From: an uncultured Pelagibacteraceae bacterium
GTDB taxonomy: Bacteria; Pseudomonadota; Alphaproteobacteria; Pelagibacterales; Pelagibacteraceae
Length of the DNA stretch: 64,000 nucleotides
Reading direction: 5' to 3'
Assembly: GCA_902571955.1 (NCBI GenBank)
Contig: CACGDZ010000001.1
Location: forward strand, 124,001-188,000
The notes below the pieces were generated by a model that had not been told where the DNA came from, searched no databases, and saw nothing but the letters and a program-made list of their open reading frames with translations. Shown here piece after piece: positions 25,617 to 34,210 of this stretch; position 1 is the stretch's first letter, and each line of letters opens with the position of its first letter. Both the position numbers and the translations under genes were made by a program.

Positions 25617-27271
25617 TAATTATCTTTAACCATATCATTTTTCATTTCATCCCCAAAGTATTTTAGGATGTTTTGAATAGGAGTGGGAATAGCTCCGCAT
25701 AAAGCGCATAAACAACCTTTTTTCATTGTAACAAGCAATTCTTCAAGCAATTTCAAAGGTATTTTGGCAGTTTTCTTTTTAGCTTGATCAAACATCTCTT
25801 TACCTCTGTAAGATCCAAGTCTTCCAGGGAAACATTTTCCACATGATTCTTCCGCAGAAAATTCAAATAGATGATGAATGTATTCAGCCATAGAAAAATC
25901 TTTAGGAATACTCACCACACTAGCATGACCTAACATAAAACCTTTTGCAGTAAACTCCTGAAAATCTAAATTAAGATTTTCTATTTCACTTAAAGGAACA
26001 ACCCCACCTAACGGACCTCCTATTTGAAAAGCTTTTAATGGTTCTTTGTATCCACCACCAATTTCATTAAATATTTTTTTCATTGGCGTACCCATATCAA
26101 TTTCATAAACACCTGGGTTGTTAAAGAAACTATCCAAACAAACCAATTTAGTACCTGCAGATTTTTTATTTCCTATAGATGAAAATTTTTCAGCACCATT
26201 TATTAAAATTCCGGTAGCAGCTGCTAAAGTTTCAACATTGTTAACAACAGTTGGTTTTTTATATAATCCTTCTGTAACAGGAAAAGGAGGTCTAACATCA
26301 ACTTCTGCTCTTCTTCCTTCAATAGATGCAATCAAAGCTGTTTCTTCTCCACAAATATAAGCACCTTGACCAATACAAATTCCAAGATCGAAAGAAAAAT
26401 TGGTTCCTAAAATATTTTCACCCAAAAGACCTAATTTTTTAAGTTCATTTATACTTCCATTTAATGCTTCAATTGATTTTGGATATTCTCCTCTTATATA
26501 TAAAACACCCTCATCACTCCCAATTACATAACCACATATTACCATTCCAAAAATAACTTTTAAAGGTTGGTCTTCTAATAAATATCTATCTGAGAAAGCA
26601 CCAGAGTCACCTTCGTCTGCATTACAGATAACATACTTTTTTTCTCCTTTAGCTTTACTACAAAAATCCCATTTCATTCCTGTTGGAAATCCTGCACCGC
26701 CTCTACCAGTTAAATTAGAATCTAAAAGTGATTTAACAATTTCTTTTTTATCAGTTGTTAAAAATTTACTTAATTGATCTTTAAATTGGTCAGTTGATGA
26801 AAGTTTATCATCCATTAAAAAACTTGTTGTTGCAAAACTTTTTGAGAAAAATTTCTCTTGCTTAATTTCCTCACCTTTAATTATTTGATCAATTTTTTCT
26901 ATATCCTTACCAGCATAATTCTCTCCATCATAATGGAATGCATGGTTTTCATAACAGTGTCCTAAGCAAAACATTTCTCCAACTTTGTCATCACCTAGTT
27001 TTTCCTTAAGTTTATCTTTTAATTTGTCTTGAGTACCTGCACACATGCATGCACTACCGTTACAAACGAACGCTTTTTTTTCTCTATGAGAAGGTCTTAA
27101 AAATTCATAAAAGGATTCTGCACCATGGAGAGTTGAAACACCTAGGTTGTGTTTTTTGGCAATTTCTTTAATATCTTTTGGACTATCGCTTAAGGTATTT
27201 TCTGAGATTTGCTTAAATAGGTTATCTTTTAAGCCTATTCTGCCTGATAAATTACTTATATTTTTTGACAC
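25616..27271 (-). CDS. fdsB: Formate dehydrogenase diaphorase subunit, NuoE-NuoF fusion
   Basis: 551 residues. Residues 1-130 resemble NuoE/FdsG: VSTLHGAESFYEFLRP, FVCNGSACMCAGTQ and MFCLGHCYEN give the four-Cys 2Fe-2S site. From about 170 the protein is NuoF/FdsB: DSNLTGRGGAGFPTGMKWDF, CNADEGDSGAFSDRYLLEDQ (FMN and NADH site), AYICGEETALIASIEG, and ESCGKCFPGRLGSYRG for the 4Fe-4S cluster. It takes electrons from FdsA and reduces NAD. In Cupriavidus-type enzymes gamma and beta are separate; here they are one chain. The start is GTG at 27271; fdhD ends 18 bases upstream. Confidence 0.92.
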   Translation of the reverse strand: MSKNISNLSGRIGLKDNLFKQISENTLSDSPKDIKEIAKKHNLGVSTLHGAESFYEFLRPSHREKKAFVCNGSACMCAGTQDKLKDKLKEKLGDDKVGEMFCLGHCYENHAFHYDGENYAGKDIEKIDQIIKGEEIKQEKFFSKSFATTSFLMDDKLSSTDQFKDQLSKFLTTDKKEIVKSLLDSNLTGRGGAGFPTGMKWDFCSKAKGEKKYVICNADEGDSGAFSDRYLLEDQPLKVIFGMVICGYVIGSDEGVLYIRGEYPKSIEALNGSINELKKLGLLGENILGTNFSFDLGICIGQGAYICGEETALIASIEGRRAEVDVRPPFPVTEGLYKKPTVVNNVETLAAATGILINGAEKFSSIGNKKSAGTKLVCLDSFFNNPGVYEIDMGTPMKKIFNEIGGGYKEPLKAFQIGGPLGGVVPLSEIENLNLDFQEFTAKGFMLGHASVVSIPKDFSMAEYIHHLFEFSAEESCGKCFPGRLGSYRGKEMFDQAKKKTAKIPLKLLEELLVTMKKGCLCALCGAIPTPIQNILKYFGDEMKNDMVKDN

Positions 27272-27289
27272 AAATACCCTTTTATTAAT

Positions 27290-28129
27290 TTAGTTCACAA
27301 TAACTTTTTTGTTATTTGTGTAAATATTAAAACTGTCCCTCTTTACGAAACCAACAAGGGTAATGTCAAATTTATTCGCTAAATCGATAGCAAGACTAGT
27401 TGGCGCACCAACGCCTATCATTATACCTATATCTGTCATCAAAACCTTTTGAACCAATTCAAAATTTAGTCTGCCTGAGCATGTTATAAATTGGTTTTTA
27501 GGATCAATTTGGTTGCTCTTTAATGCACAGCCAATAAGTTTATCTAGAGCATTATGTCTTCCTACATCCTCTCTGACAGCAACCAATTCTCCATTACTAT
27601 TAAAAAGACCACTAGCATGAATTCCACCTGTTTTACTAAATTCTGATTGGCCTTCTCTCAATGTGTCTGGCGATTTAACAATTACCTCTTTTTTGATTTT
27701 GGGTTCTAATGGATTTGTTTTATTTTTTTTAATTATTTCTAGAGCATCAAGTGAAGATTTTCCACATACACCACAGGATGAATTAGTTAAAAAATCTCTT
27801 TTTATTTTTGAAATATTCACATTTTCAGAATTATTCAAAGTTGCTAATATTTTATTTTGAATATTGTATTGACCAACTTTATCTCCATAACTTTCTATTG
27901 AATCAATATCATCAATATTTTTTATAATTTGTTCATTATATAAAAATCCTCTTACAAGATCCTCATCATCACCTGGAGTTCTCATTGTTATAGATAAACT
28001 TTGATTTATCCAATTATTAGACTCATTATATTTTAATGAAATCTCTAATGGTTCTTCAATTGAAATTAAATCATCTATATTCTCAAACTTATTAGATGAA
28101 TATTTTAAAACTTTGTATCTAGAATTCAT
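27290..28129 (-). CDS. fdhD: Formate dehydrogenase sulfurtransferase FdhD
   Basis: 279 residues, normal length. SITMRTPGDDEDLVRGFLYN is the family N-terminal motif; NSSCGVCGKSSLDALE near residue 115 holds the two redox cysteines (CxxC). KTGGIHASGLF, VREDVGRHNALDKLIG and SGRLNFELVQK complete the pattern. FdhD passes sulfur from a cysteine desulfurase to the molybdenum cofactor, a step needed for active formate dehydrogenase. It sits just before the fdsB and fdsA genes on the same strand and five bases after the HPP gene, so the maturation factor is made with its target enzyme. Confidence 0.96.
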   Translation of the reverse strand: MNSRYKVLKYSSNKFENIDDLISIEEPLEISLKYNESNNWINQSLSITMRTPGDDEDLVRGFLYNEQIIKNIDDIDSIESYGDKVGQYNIQNKILATLNNSENVNISKIKRDFLTNSSCGVCGKSSLDALEIIKKNKTNPLEPKIKKEVIVKSPDTLREGQSEFSKTGGIHASGLFNSNGELVAVREDVGRHNALDKLIGCALKSNQIDPKNQFITCSGRLNFELVQKVLMTDIGIMIGVGAPTSLAIDLANKFDITLVGFVKRDSFNIYTNNKKVIVN

Positions 28130-28133
28130 TAAA

Positions 28134-28610
28134 TTATTTTAATGGATAGTTTTTTTTTAATAAATATTTGTTAATTATAATTGCTAATAACAATATAATT
28201 ATACAACCAAAAATTATTGGATTAATTAAATAATCATAAGAGGCACTTCCTATAATAACTAAAATTGGATTTCCACCAGCAGGTGGGTGAACAATATTAA
28301 ATAAAATCATCAAAAAAACTCCTGCTCCAACAGCGATTGCAATACTGATATAAATAGGGAGTGGAATATAGTTTACAAAAATTACTCCTACTAAAGCAGT
28401 TACCAAATGTCCAAAAAAAACATTCTTTGGTTGTGCAAATGGGCTTTCAGGAAAACCAAATAGTAAAACCATTGAAGAACCGAAAGAGCCTGCAATAAAA
28501 TATCCGAGTGTACTTTTATAAGTAAGGACTGTTAGCACACCAATTGTAAATGCAGAAAAAAAACCTGCAATTAATGCTTTTTGCAATAAGGGTTTTGTAA
28601 TTTTGATCAT
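28134..28610 (-). CDS. HPP-family membrane protein
   Basis: 158 residues, four to five hydrophobic helices. The hallmark NIVHPPAGGNPILVIIGSASYD is present near residue 108, and SFGSSMVLLFGFPESPFAQP with GHLVTALVGVIF fits the family's first half. HPP proteins in cyanobacteria and chloroplasts have been reported to move nitrite. Here the gene lies inside the formate dehydrogenase operon, one base downstream of a NifU-like gene and ahead of fdhD. Formate resembles nitrite in size and charge, so uptake of formate is a plausible inference, but the substrate is not visible in the sequence. Confidence 0.85.
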   Translation of the reverse strand: MIKITKPLLQKALIAGFFSAFTIGVLTVLTYKSTLGYFIAGSFGSSMVLLFGFPESPFAQPKNVFFGHLVTALVGVIFVNYIPLPIYISIAIAVGAGVFLMILFNIVHPPAGGNPILVIIGSASYDYLINPIIFGCIIILLLAIIINKYLLKKNYPLK

Positions 28611-29009
28611 TTAAATTTTTAACGCTTTAGCAATAGTTCTTAAAGGTAAAAGCAAACATTCTTTCCTTGAAAGATTTTTTTTATCTAAAATTTCTTTAAA
28701 ATCTTTCCAATGTTTTTCCATACTTACTTTTGCGTCCTCAAAAAGTTGCTCACCAACTTTTATAAATTTTTTAATATCATCAACTTTTTTTTCCTTAATT
28801 TTTCTGGACAGTAGACTGACTGATGCCTGACAATAAACACATGATTTACACTGATAACCCATATCTTTTACAACATCTTCTTTGACAATTAAGCTTATTT
28901 CCATCTCATCACCACATAATGGATTTTTGTGTTTTGATTTATGAGTATAGTTTTCAACAACTTTATTGTTTTCAGTATGGGCTGCTATTTCTAAAATTCT
29001 TAAATCCAT
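28611..29009 (-). CDS. NifU/SufU-like iron-sulfur scaffold protein
   Basis: 132 residues. Three conserved cysteine sites match the IscU/SufU fold: NPLCGDEMEI near residue 32, CKSCVYCQASVSLL near 57 (three Cys), and SRKECLLLPLRTI near the end. The protein may assemble or pass iron-sulfur clusters, or act as a zinc-dependent sulfur acceptor in the manner of SufU. It is the first gene of the minus-strand run NifU-like, HPP, fdhD, fdsB, fdsA, selO, and its start faces the mobA start across 42 bases. FdsA and FdsB together need several clusters, which makes a dedicated scaffold plausible, but this is inference. Confidence 0.82.
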   Translation of the reverse strand: MDLRILEIAAHTENNKVVENYTHKSKHKNPLCGDEMEISLIVKEDVVKDMGYQCKSCVYCQASVSLLSRKIKEKKVDDIKKFIKVGEQLFEDAKVSMEKHWKDFKEILDKKNLSRKECLLLPLRTIAKALKI

Positions 29010-29051
29010 TTAATTTCTTTAATTCAACTTTGAATGTTTTATATTTTATAG

Positions 29052-29660
29052 ATGGATCATAACAATATTTTAGGCACTGTGCTAGCAGGCGGTAAGTCAC
29101 AAAGATTTGGAGAAGATAAATCCCAAGTAAAGTTAGCTGGTAAATCGTTAATTGATCACATGTTGACTGAAATTATTGATGAATTCAAGGAACTCTTAAT
29201 AGTATCGAATAATAAAATTAGTTTTCATAACTCAGAAAAAATTTCAATAATTGAAGATTTTGAAAAAGGTCTTGGTCCGTTAGGTGGAGTTTTATCAGCT
29301 ATGAAATGGATAAAAGAAAACCAAAAAGACTACAAATGGATAGCAACTTTCCCTGTTGATACACCTTTTTTTAAGAGAGAAATACTTAAAGATTTTATTC
29401 AAAATATAAATTTTAATGAAAGTGATTTATTTTTCATTAATTCAAACAACACAAGACATAATATATTTGGCTTATGGTCAATTAATTTACTAGATAAGTT
29501 AGAGAAGGATTTAAATAATGGAGAAAGAAAAGTGGAGTTGTGGGCTAATAATACTGGGGTAAAAATAATTAATATGGAGTTTTCAAATAATGATCCTTTC
29601 TTTAATATAAATACAAAAGAAGATTTAAAAAAAGCTGAAGAAATACTCAAAAATGATTAG
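29052..29660 (+). CDS. mobA: Molybdenum cofactor guanylyltransferase
   Basis: 202 residues, normal for MobA. The nucleotide-binding start is GTVLAGGKSQRFGEDKSQVK, with the GGxSxRxGxDK pattern; EDFEKGLGPLGGVLSAM and ATFPVDTPFF with the metal-binding Asp follow. MobA attaches GMP from GTP to molybdopterin to give the guanine dinucleotide cofactor used by DMSO-reductase-family enzymes such as FdsA. It is divergent from the formate dehydrogenase cluster and overlaps moeA by eight bases. The position next to that cluster indicates that formate dehydrogenase is the main or only user of the cofactor here. Confidence 0.92.
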   Translation: MDHNNILGTVLAGGKSQRFGEDKSQVKLAGKSLIDHMLTEIIDEFKELLIVSNNKISFHNSEKISIIEDFEKGLGPLGGVLSAMKWIKENQKDYKWIATFPVDTPFFKREILKDFIQNINFNESDLFFINSNNTRHNIFGLWSINLLDKLEKDLNNGERKVELWANNTGVKIINMEFSNNDPFFNINTKEDLKKAEEILKND

Positions 29661-30898
29661 TTACGAAAAATCTAAGACAATTTTAAAAAAAGCAAAAATT
29701 AAAATTAAAGAGGAAACTATAAAGAGTATAAATTCTCTAAATAGAGTAGTTTCTACCAATATTTATTCCAACATAGATTATCCTGCAGGGAATAATGCTG
29801 CATTTGATGGTTACGCAATTAATTCAAAAGATACTAATGGATTAAAAAAAAAAATTCCCAAAAAAATTTAAAATTATTGGCTCAATTGCAGCAGGAACGA
29901 AACCATTTAAAAAAAAGATAAAAAAATTTGATACTGTAGAAATAATGACTGGAGGAATTATTCCAAAGGGTTTTGACACAATTATTCCTGTAGAACAAAT
30001 AATTTTTGCGCCTAACAAAAAATATATTTTAATTGACCAAAAAATAAAAAAATTCGATCACGTTAGGTTTGCAGGTTCGGATTATAGAAAAGGGGAGGTT
30101 GTAACAAAAAAAAATACAATTATTCAACCAAACCATATTTTAGCTTTTAAAAGTTTAGGCATTAAACAAATTAAAGTAAAAAAAAGAATAAACATTTTAT
30201 TTTTTTCAACAGGAAACGAAATATCAGACAAAGATAATATTCCAAATTGGATGGTAAGAAATTCCAACACACACTATATAAAAAACTTAAATCAAAATTT
30301 TTTATTTAATTTTAAAAGTGGGAGTATATTGAGAGATAATCATCAAAATATTTTTAAACAAAAAATAAATAAATTAATCAAATCTAAAGATGATATTATT
30401 ATTACTTCAGGCGCAGTATCTGCTGGTAAGTTTGATTTTATACCTGATGTTGTTAAAAAATTTAAGTTATCAAGCTACTTTAAAAGCGCTGCAATAAGGC
30501 CTGGTAAACCAATAATGTTTGCGAAAATTAAAGGAAAAGAAAAGGCAATATTTGGACTCCCTGGAAATCCAATCTCTTCAGCCGCATGTTTTAGATTTTT
30601 TGTAATTCCATATATTTTAAATGCTTTAGGTTTATCAGAAGAAAAATCTATTAAAGCTATTTTGAAGAACGGTTTTGATAAAAAAAAGAATTTCACAAGA
30701 TTTGTAAAGAGCCAACTAAGCACAACTAAAAATGGAAAAATAAATGTTGAAATTTTAAAAGGTCAAGAGTCTTTTAGAATTAAATCGTTTGTAAAATCAA
30801 ATATTTGGGTTTTGTTACCAGCAGGTAAATCAAAATTTAAAAAAGGAGATATCGTTGATTGTTTTTTCCCCAATCTTTCAAATCAAAACTTAGTTTAG
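29653..30898 (+). CDS. moeA: Molybdopterin molybdenumtransferase, with a frameshift in an A tract
   Basis: Two open frames together make one MoeA of about 414 residues. Part one (29653-29871) shows NRVVSTNIYSN and GNNAAFDGYAINS; part two, in another frame (readable from about 29855 to the TAG at 30896-30898), shows EIMTGGIIPKGFDTIIPVEQ, FFSTGNEISDK, ITSGAVSAGKFDF and IFGLPGNPISSAACF. The frames meet at a run of eleven A (29844-29854) or seven A (29860-29866). One base fewer gives GLKKKFPKKFKIIGSIAAG, an unbroken protein. The break may be a sequencing error, a true mutation, or a tract read by polymerase slippage. MoeA inserts molybdate into adenylylated molybdopterin. Confidence 0.85.
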
Positions 30899-30947
30899 AA
30901 ACGTATTTTTGTTGTGGAAAATTCTATTTACAATTAGATTTCTGAAT

Positions 30948-31853
30948 ATGTTAGAGTTGAGAAATCCAAGAATAGCCATTCCCGTTGTACTTTTTGCCGG
31001 TTTATTATGGTCGTTTGGTCCATTAGTAGTTCGATACATGGATAATCCTCAATTGGTACCTTGGCAGTACATTTTTGGCAGAGGTTTAACGATTTTTATT
31101 CTATTAAATCTTTATTTATTTTTTGAGGAAGGAAAAAATTTTTACAAAAACTATTATAAAATAGGTTTATCTGGAGTCATCGGTGGATCTGGATTGGGAA
31201 TCGCTATGATTTCATTTATTTATTCAATTACAAATACTAGTGCTGCAGTTACTTTGCTTTGTTTAGCAGCAATGCCTTTTTTTACAGCATTATTGGCATT
31301 TTTATTTTTAAGAGAAAAAATTTCTCTTAATGTGTGGATATCAATAATAATTGCAACAGCTGGTATCATTATTATGGCACTCGGAAATACTGGTGAAAAA
31401 TCATTAATTGGTTTCGTGTTTGGTTTAACTGCCTCAATTGGTTTCTCAGTTTTTTCTGTAACTTTAAGATGGAGAAAAGAAACACCAAAATTCACAACAG
31501 TAGCTTTTGCAGGTTTCTTTTGTTTTGTGTTTGCAACAATTATGATTTTATCAAACAACTTAGTTTTCTTTTCATCTAGCTATAATGGAGCTTTATTTTC
31601 TTTGCACGGGACACTAGTTTGTTTTGGTTTAATTTTATATTCAATTGGATCTAAAGCGATACCAGCAGCAGAATTGACTTTATTATCTTTAACTGAAGTT
31701 GTAGGTGGAATTTTTTGGGTTTGGTTGCCATTATTTGGTATTAATGAAGTACCATCCACAAATACTATAATTGGCGGTTTTTTTCTTTTTGTATCTATAT
31801 TTTATTACAGTTTAATAATGAGATGGAATAAAAGATATATAGCATTAAATTAA
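30948..31853 (+). CDS. EamA/DMT-family transporter upstream of creatinase
   Basis: 301 residues from ATG 30948; an upstream TTG at 30909 is open in frame but the extra residues are not hydrophobic family sequence. About ten hydrophobic helices in two halves: PVVLFAGLLWSFGPLVVRYM opens the first, ALLAFLFLREKISLNVWIS closes it, and AELTLLSLTEVVGGIFWVWL lies in the second. The stop is one base before the creatinase ATG, so all three genes from here to the amidinotransferase look like one operon. It is a candidate carrier for creatine, a guanidino compound or a product; substrate and direction are not visible. Confidence 0.87.
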   Translation: MLELRNPRIAIPVVLFAGLLWSFGPLVVRYMDNPQLVPWQYIFGRGLTIFILLNLYLFFEEGKNFYKNYYKIGLSGVIGGSGLGIAMISFIYSITNTSAAVTLLCLAAMPFFTALLAFLFLREKISLNVWISIIIATAGIIIMALGNTGEKSLIGFVFGLTASIGFSVFSVTLRWRKETPKFTTVAFAGFFCFVFATIMILSNNLVFFSSSYNGALFSLHGTLVCFGLILYSIGSKAIPAAELTLLSLTEVVGGIFWVWLPLFGINEVPSTNTIIGGFFLFVSIFYYSLIMRWNKRYIALN

Positions 31854-31854
31854 T

Positions 31855-33072
31855 ATGGAACGACCAGATTTTTTTGAGCTTAAAAACGGTGAAAAAGTAA
31901 AATTACCTTTTACAGATAAAGAATATAACAATCGAGTAAGTAAACTTAGATCAGTGATGGACCAAAATGGTCTTGATATGGTTATCTTAACATCTATGCA
32001 TAACGTTGCATATTACACCGGATTTATTTATTGCTCTTTTGGTAGACCTTACGGATGTGTGGTCACTCAAAATAAAATTTCAACAATTTCAGCCAACATT
32101 GATGCAAGTCAACCATGGCGTAGATCTCATTGTGATAACGTTATTTATACTGATTGGAAAAGAGATAATTTCTTAAGAGCTATTGTCTCAATTATTGGAA
32201 GGGATGATCCTCCAAAAAATATTGGAATAGAAAATGATCATGTCACGTTAGATATGCGAGAAAAAATAGGGTCTATTTTTACTTTCTCTGTTTTTAGTGA
32301 TGTTTCAAAAGATCTAATGAAACTTAGAATGATTAAATCGAATGAAGAAATTGAGATCATCAAAAATGGCGCAAGAATTGCAGACATTGGAGGTGAAGAA
32401 ATAGTTAAAAATATTAGGGAAGATAATACAGAGATCGAAGTAGCAATTGCAGCAAGAGATAGAATGGAAAGAGAGATTGTTAAAAGTTATCCAGGGGCTG
32501 AGTACATGGACACTTGGGTATGGTTTCAATCTGGTATCAATACAGATGGAGCTCACAATCCAAAGACTAATAGAAGATTAGTTAAAGGAGATATTTTATC
32601 TTTAAATACTTTTCCAATGATCTCAGGATACTACACTGCGCTAGAGCGAACTTTATTTTTAGATCATGCTAATGATGCCTCACTTAAAGCATGGGAAGCA
32701 AACGTAAAAGTGCATAAGCGAGGATTAGAATTGATTAAACCAGGTGTTAAATGTTCAGATATTTGTCATGAGTTAAATGAATTGTTTGCTGAACTTGGTT
32801 ACCTTCAGTATAGAACTTTTGGTTACGGACATTCATTTGGTATGCTTTCTCACTTTTATGGTAGAGAAGCAGGTTTAGAATTAAGAGAAGACATTGATAC
32901 TATTCTTGTGGAAAACATGGTAGTTTCTATGGAACCAATGATAATGATACCAGAGAGTAATCCTGGTGCAGGTGGATATAGAGAACACGATATTTTGGTG
33001 ATTGGTAAAGATGGAGTAGAAAATATTACAAAATTTCCTTTCGGCCCTGAGCATAATATTATAAAAAACTAA
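31855..33072 (+). CDS. Creatinase (creatine amidinohydrolase) or close relative
   Basis: 405 residues, the length of Pseudomonas creatinase, and colinear with it as I recall that protein: YCSFGRPYGCVVT, NIDASQPWRRSHCDN, VIYTDWKRDNF, MDTWVWFQSGINTDGAHNP with the catalytic His, SLNTFPMISGYYTALERTLF, RTFGYGHSFGMLSHFYGREA, and VSMEPMIMIPES. The M24 metal ligands of aminopeptidases are not expected in this branch. Creatinase hydrolyses creatine to sarcosine and urea in the cytosol. A guanidinoacetate-hydrolysing variant is possible given the following gene. One base separates it from the transporter and five from the amidinotransferase. A dipeptidase role is unlikely because similarity to creatinase extends over the whole chain. 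Confidence 0.86.
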   Translation: MERPDFFELKNGEKVKLPFTDKEYNNRVSKLRSVMDQNGLDMVILTSMHNVAYYTGFIYCSFGRPYGCVVTQNKISTISANIDASQPWRRSHCDNVIYTDWKRDNFLRAIVSIIGRDDPPKNIGIENDHVTLDMREKIGSIFTFSVFSDVSKDLMKLRMIKSNEEIEIIKNGARIADIGGEEIVKNIREDNTEIEVAIAARDRMEREIVKSYPGAEYMDTWVWFQSGINTDGAHNPKTNRRLVKGDILSLNTFPMISGYYTALERTLFLDHANDASLKAWEANVKVHKRGLELIKPGVKCSDICHELNELFAELGYLQYRTFGYGHSFGMLSHFYGREAGLELREDIDTILVENMVVSMEPMIMIPESNPGAGGYREHDILVIGKDGVENITKFPFGPEHNIIKN

Positions 33073-33077
33073 TCCTT

Positions 33078-34193
33078 ATGAATGAGAATAAAACTATTGT
33101 TAATAGTTGGAATGAGTGGGATCCGTTAAAACATGTTATTGTTGGAAGAGCGGATGGTACTTGTATACCAGCCCCAGAGCCTGCTTTGGATGCAAAAGTT
33201 CCAGAAGATAGTGATATGCGAGGTCAGTTTGGACCAAGAACAAAAGATGCTGTCGATAAAGCAAATGAATTATTAGATAACTTTTCAAACATGCTTGAAA
33301 AAAAAGGCATTAAAGTTGATAGACCAATACCAATAGATTTTAATCAAAAAACATCCACTCCAGATTGGGAGGCTGAAACAATGTTTGGGTGCATGCCTCC
33401 AAGAGATGTTTTGTTAACAGTGGGCAATGAAATTTTAGAAGCTACAATGAGTTACCGATGTCGTTGGTTTGAATATTTATGTTACCGACCACTTTTAAAA
33501 GATTATTATAATCAAGATCCTAATATGAGACACGAGTCTGCTCCAAAACCAAGACTAACTGATGCAGATTACAGAAAAGACTATTTATCAGATAAAATTG
33601 GTGTTCAAAAAAGATTAGAGTGGACAGAAAAAAAATATTTCGTAACTACTGAAGAAGAGCCATTGTTTGATGCTGCAGATGTATTAAGATTTGGTAAAGA
33701 TTTAGTTGTTCAGCATGGATTTACAACAAATTTAAAAGGAATAGATTGGCTTAAAAGACATTATAAAGATCACAGAGTTCATGCAGTTAACTTCCCAGGT
33801 GATCCTTATCCAATTCATATTGATGCAACTTTTACACCAATAAAGGAGGGTTTAATTATTAACAACCCACAAAGAAGACTTCCTAAAGAACAAAGAAAAT
33901 TATTTGAGGATAATGGTTGGGAAATAGTGGACAGCGCACAACCAGCGCATAACGAACCACCACCATTATGTTATTCATCAACATGGCTATCAATGAATGT
34001 TTTAGTATTAGATCCTAAGACTGTATGTGTGGAAAAAAGTGAAACTTATCAAGCTGAACAATTGGATAAATTAGGAATGGAAGTTATACCAGTTGAACTT
34101 AGAGATGCATATGCTTTTGGAGGAGGCCTTCATTGTTGTACAGCTGATGTTTACCGAGAAGGTGAGCTCAAAGATTATTTTCCAAAACAATAA
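33078..34193 (+). CDS. Glycine amidinotransferase-type enzyme
   Basis: 371 residues. It follows L-arginine:glycine amidinotransferase from end to end: SWNEWDPLKHVIVGRADGTC, MPPRDVLLTVGNEILEATMS, LFDAADVLRFGKDL with the catalytic Asp, YPIHIDATFTPIKEG with the His, STWLSMNVLVLDP, and GGGLHCCTADVYREG with the nucleophilic Cys. The vertebrate enzyme moves the amidino group of arginine to glycine, giving ornithine and guanidinoacetate. It could run in reverse or use another amine acceptor. It is last in the operon with creatinase. No signal peptide, so cytosolic. Confidence 0.86.
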   Translation: MNENKTIVNSWNEWDPLKHVIVGRADGTCIPAPEPALDAKVPEDSDMRGQFGPRTKDAVDKANELLDNFSNMLEKKGIKVDRPIPIDFNQKTSTPDWEAETMFGCMPPRDVLLTVGNEILEATMSYRCRWFEYLCYRPLLKDYYNQDPNMRHESAPKPRLTDADYRKDYLSDKIGVQKRLEWTEKKYFVTTEEEPLFDAADVLRFGKDLVVQHGFTTNLKGIDWLKRHYKDHRVHAVNFPGDPYPIHIDATFTPIKEGLIINNPQRRLPKEQRKLFEDNGWEIVDSAQPAHNEPPPLCYSSTWLSMNVLVLDPKTVCVEKSETYQAEQLDKLGMEVIPVELRDAYAFGGGLHCCTADVYREGELKDYFPKQ

Positions 34194-34210
34194 TTTATTT
34201 GAAAATAAGA

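Noticed and set aside
29653..30898. Two separate genes at moeA
   Set aside because: The two frames are the N- and C-terminal parts of one MoeA, meeting at an A tract; no start signal of its own is seen for the second part.
30909..30947. TTG start for the EamA protein
   Set aside because: The 13 extra residues do not look like the family and an ATG lies at 30948, just before the conserved region.
31855..33072. Annotation as Xaa-Pro aminopeptidase
   Set aside because: The M24 fold is shared, but the match to creatinase runs over the whole length, including DTWVWFQSGINTDGAHNP and the N-terminal YCSFGRPYG.
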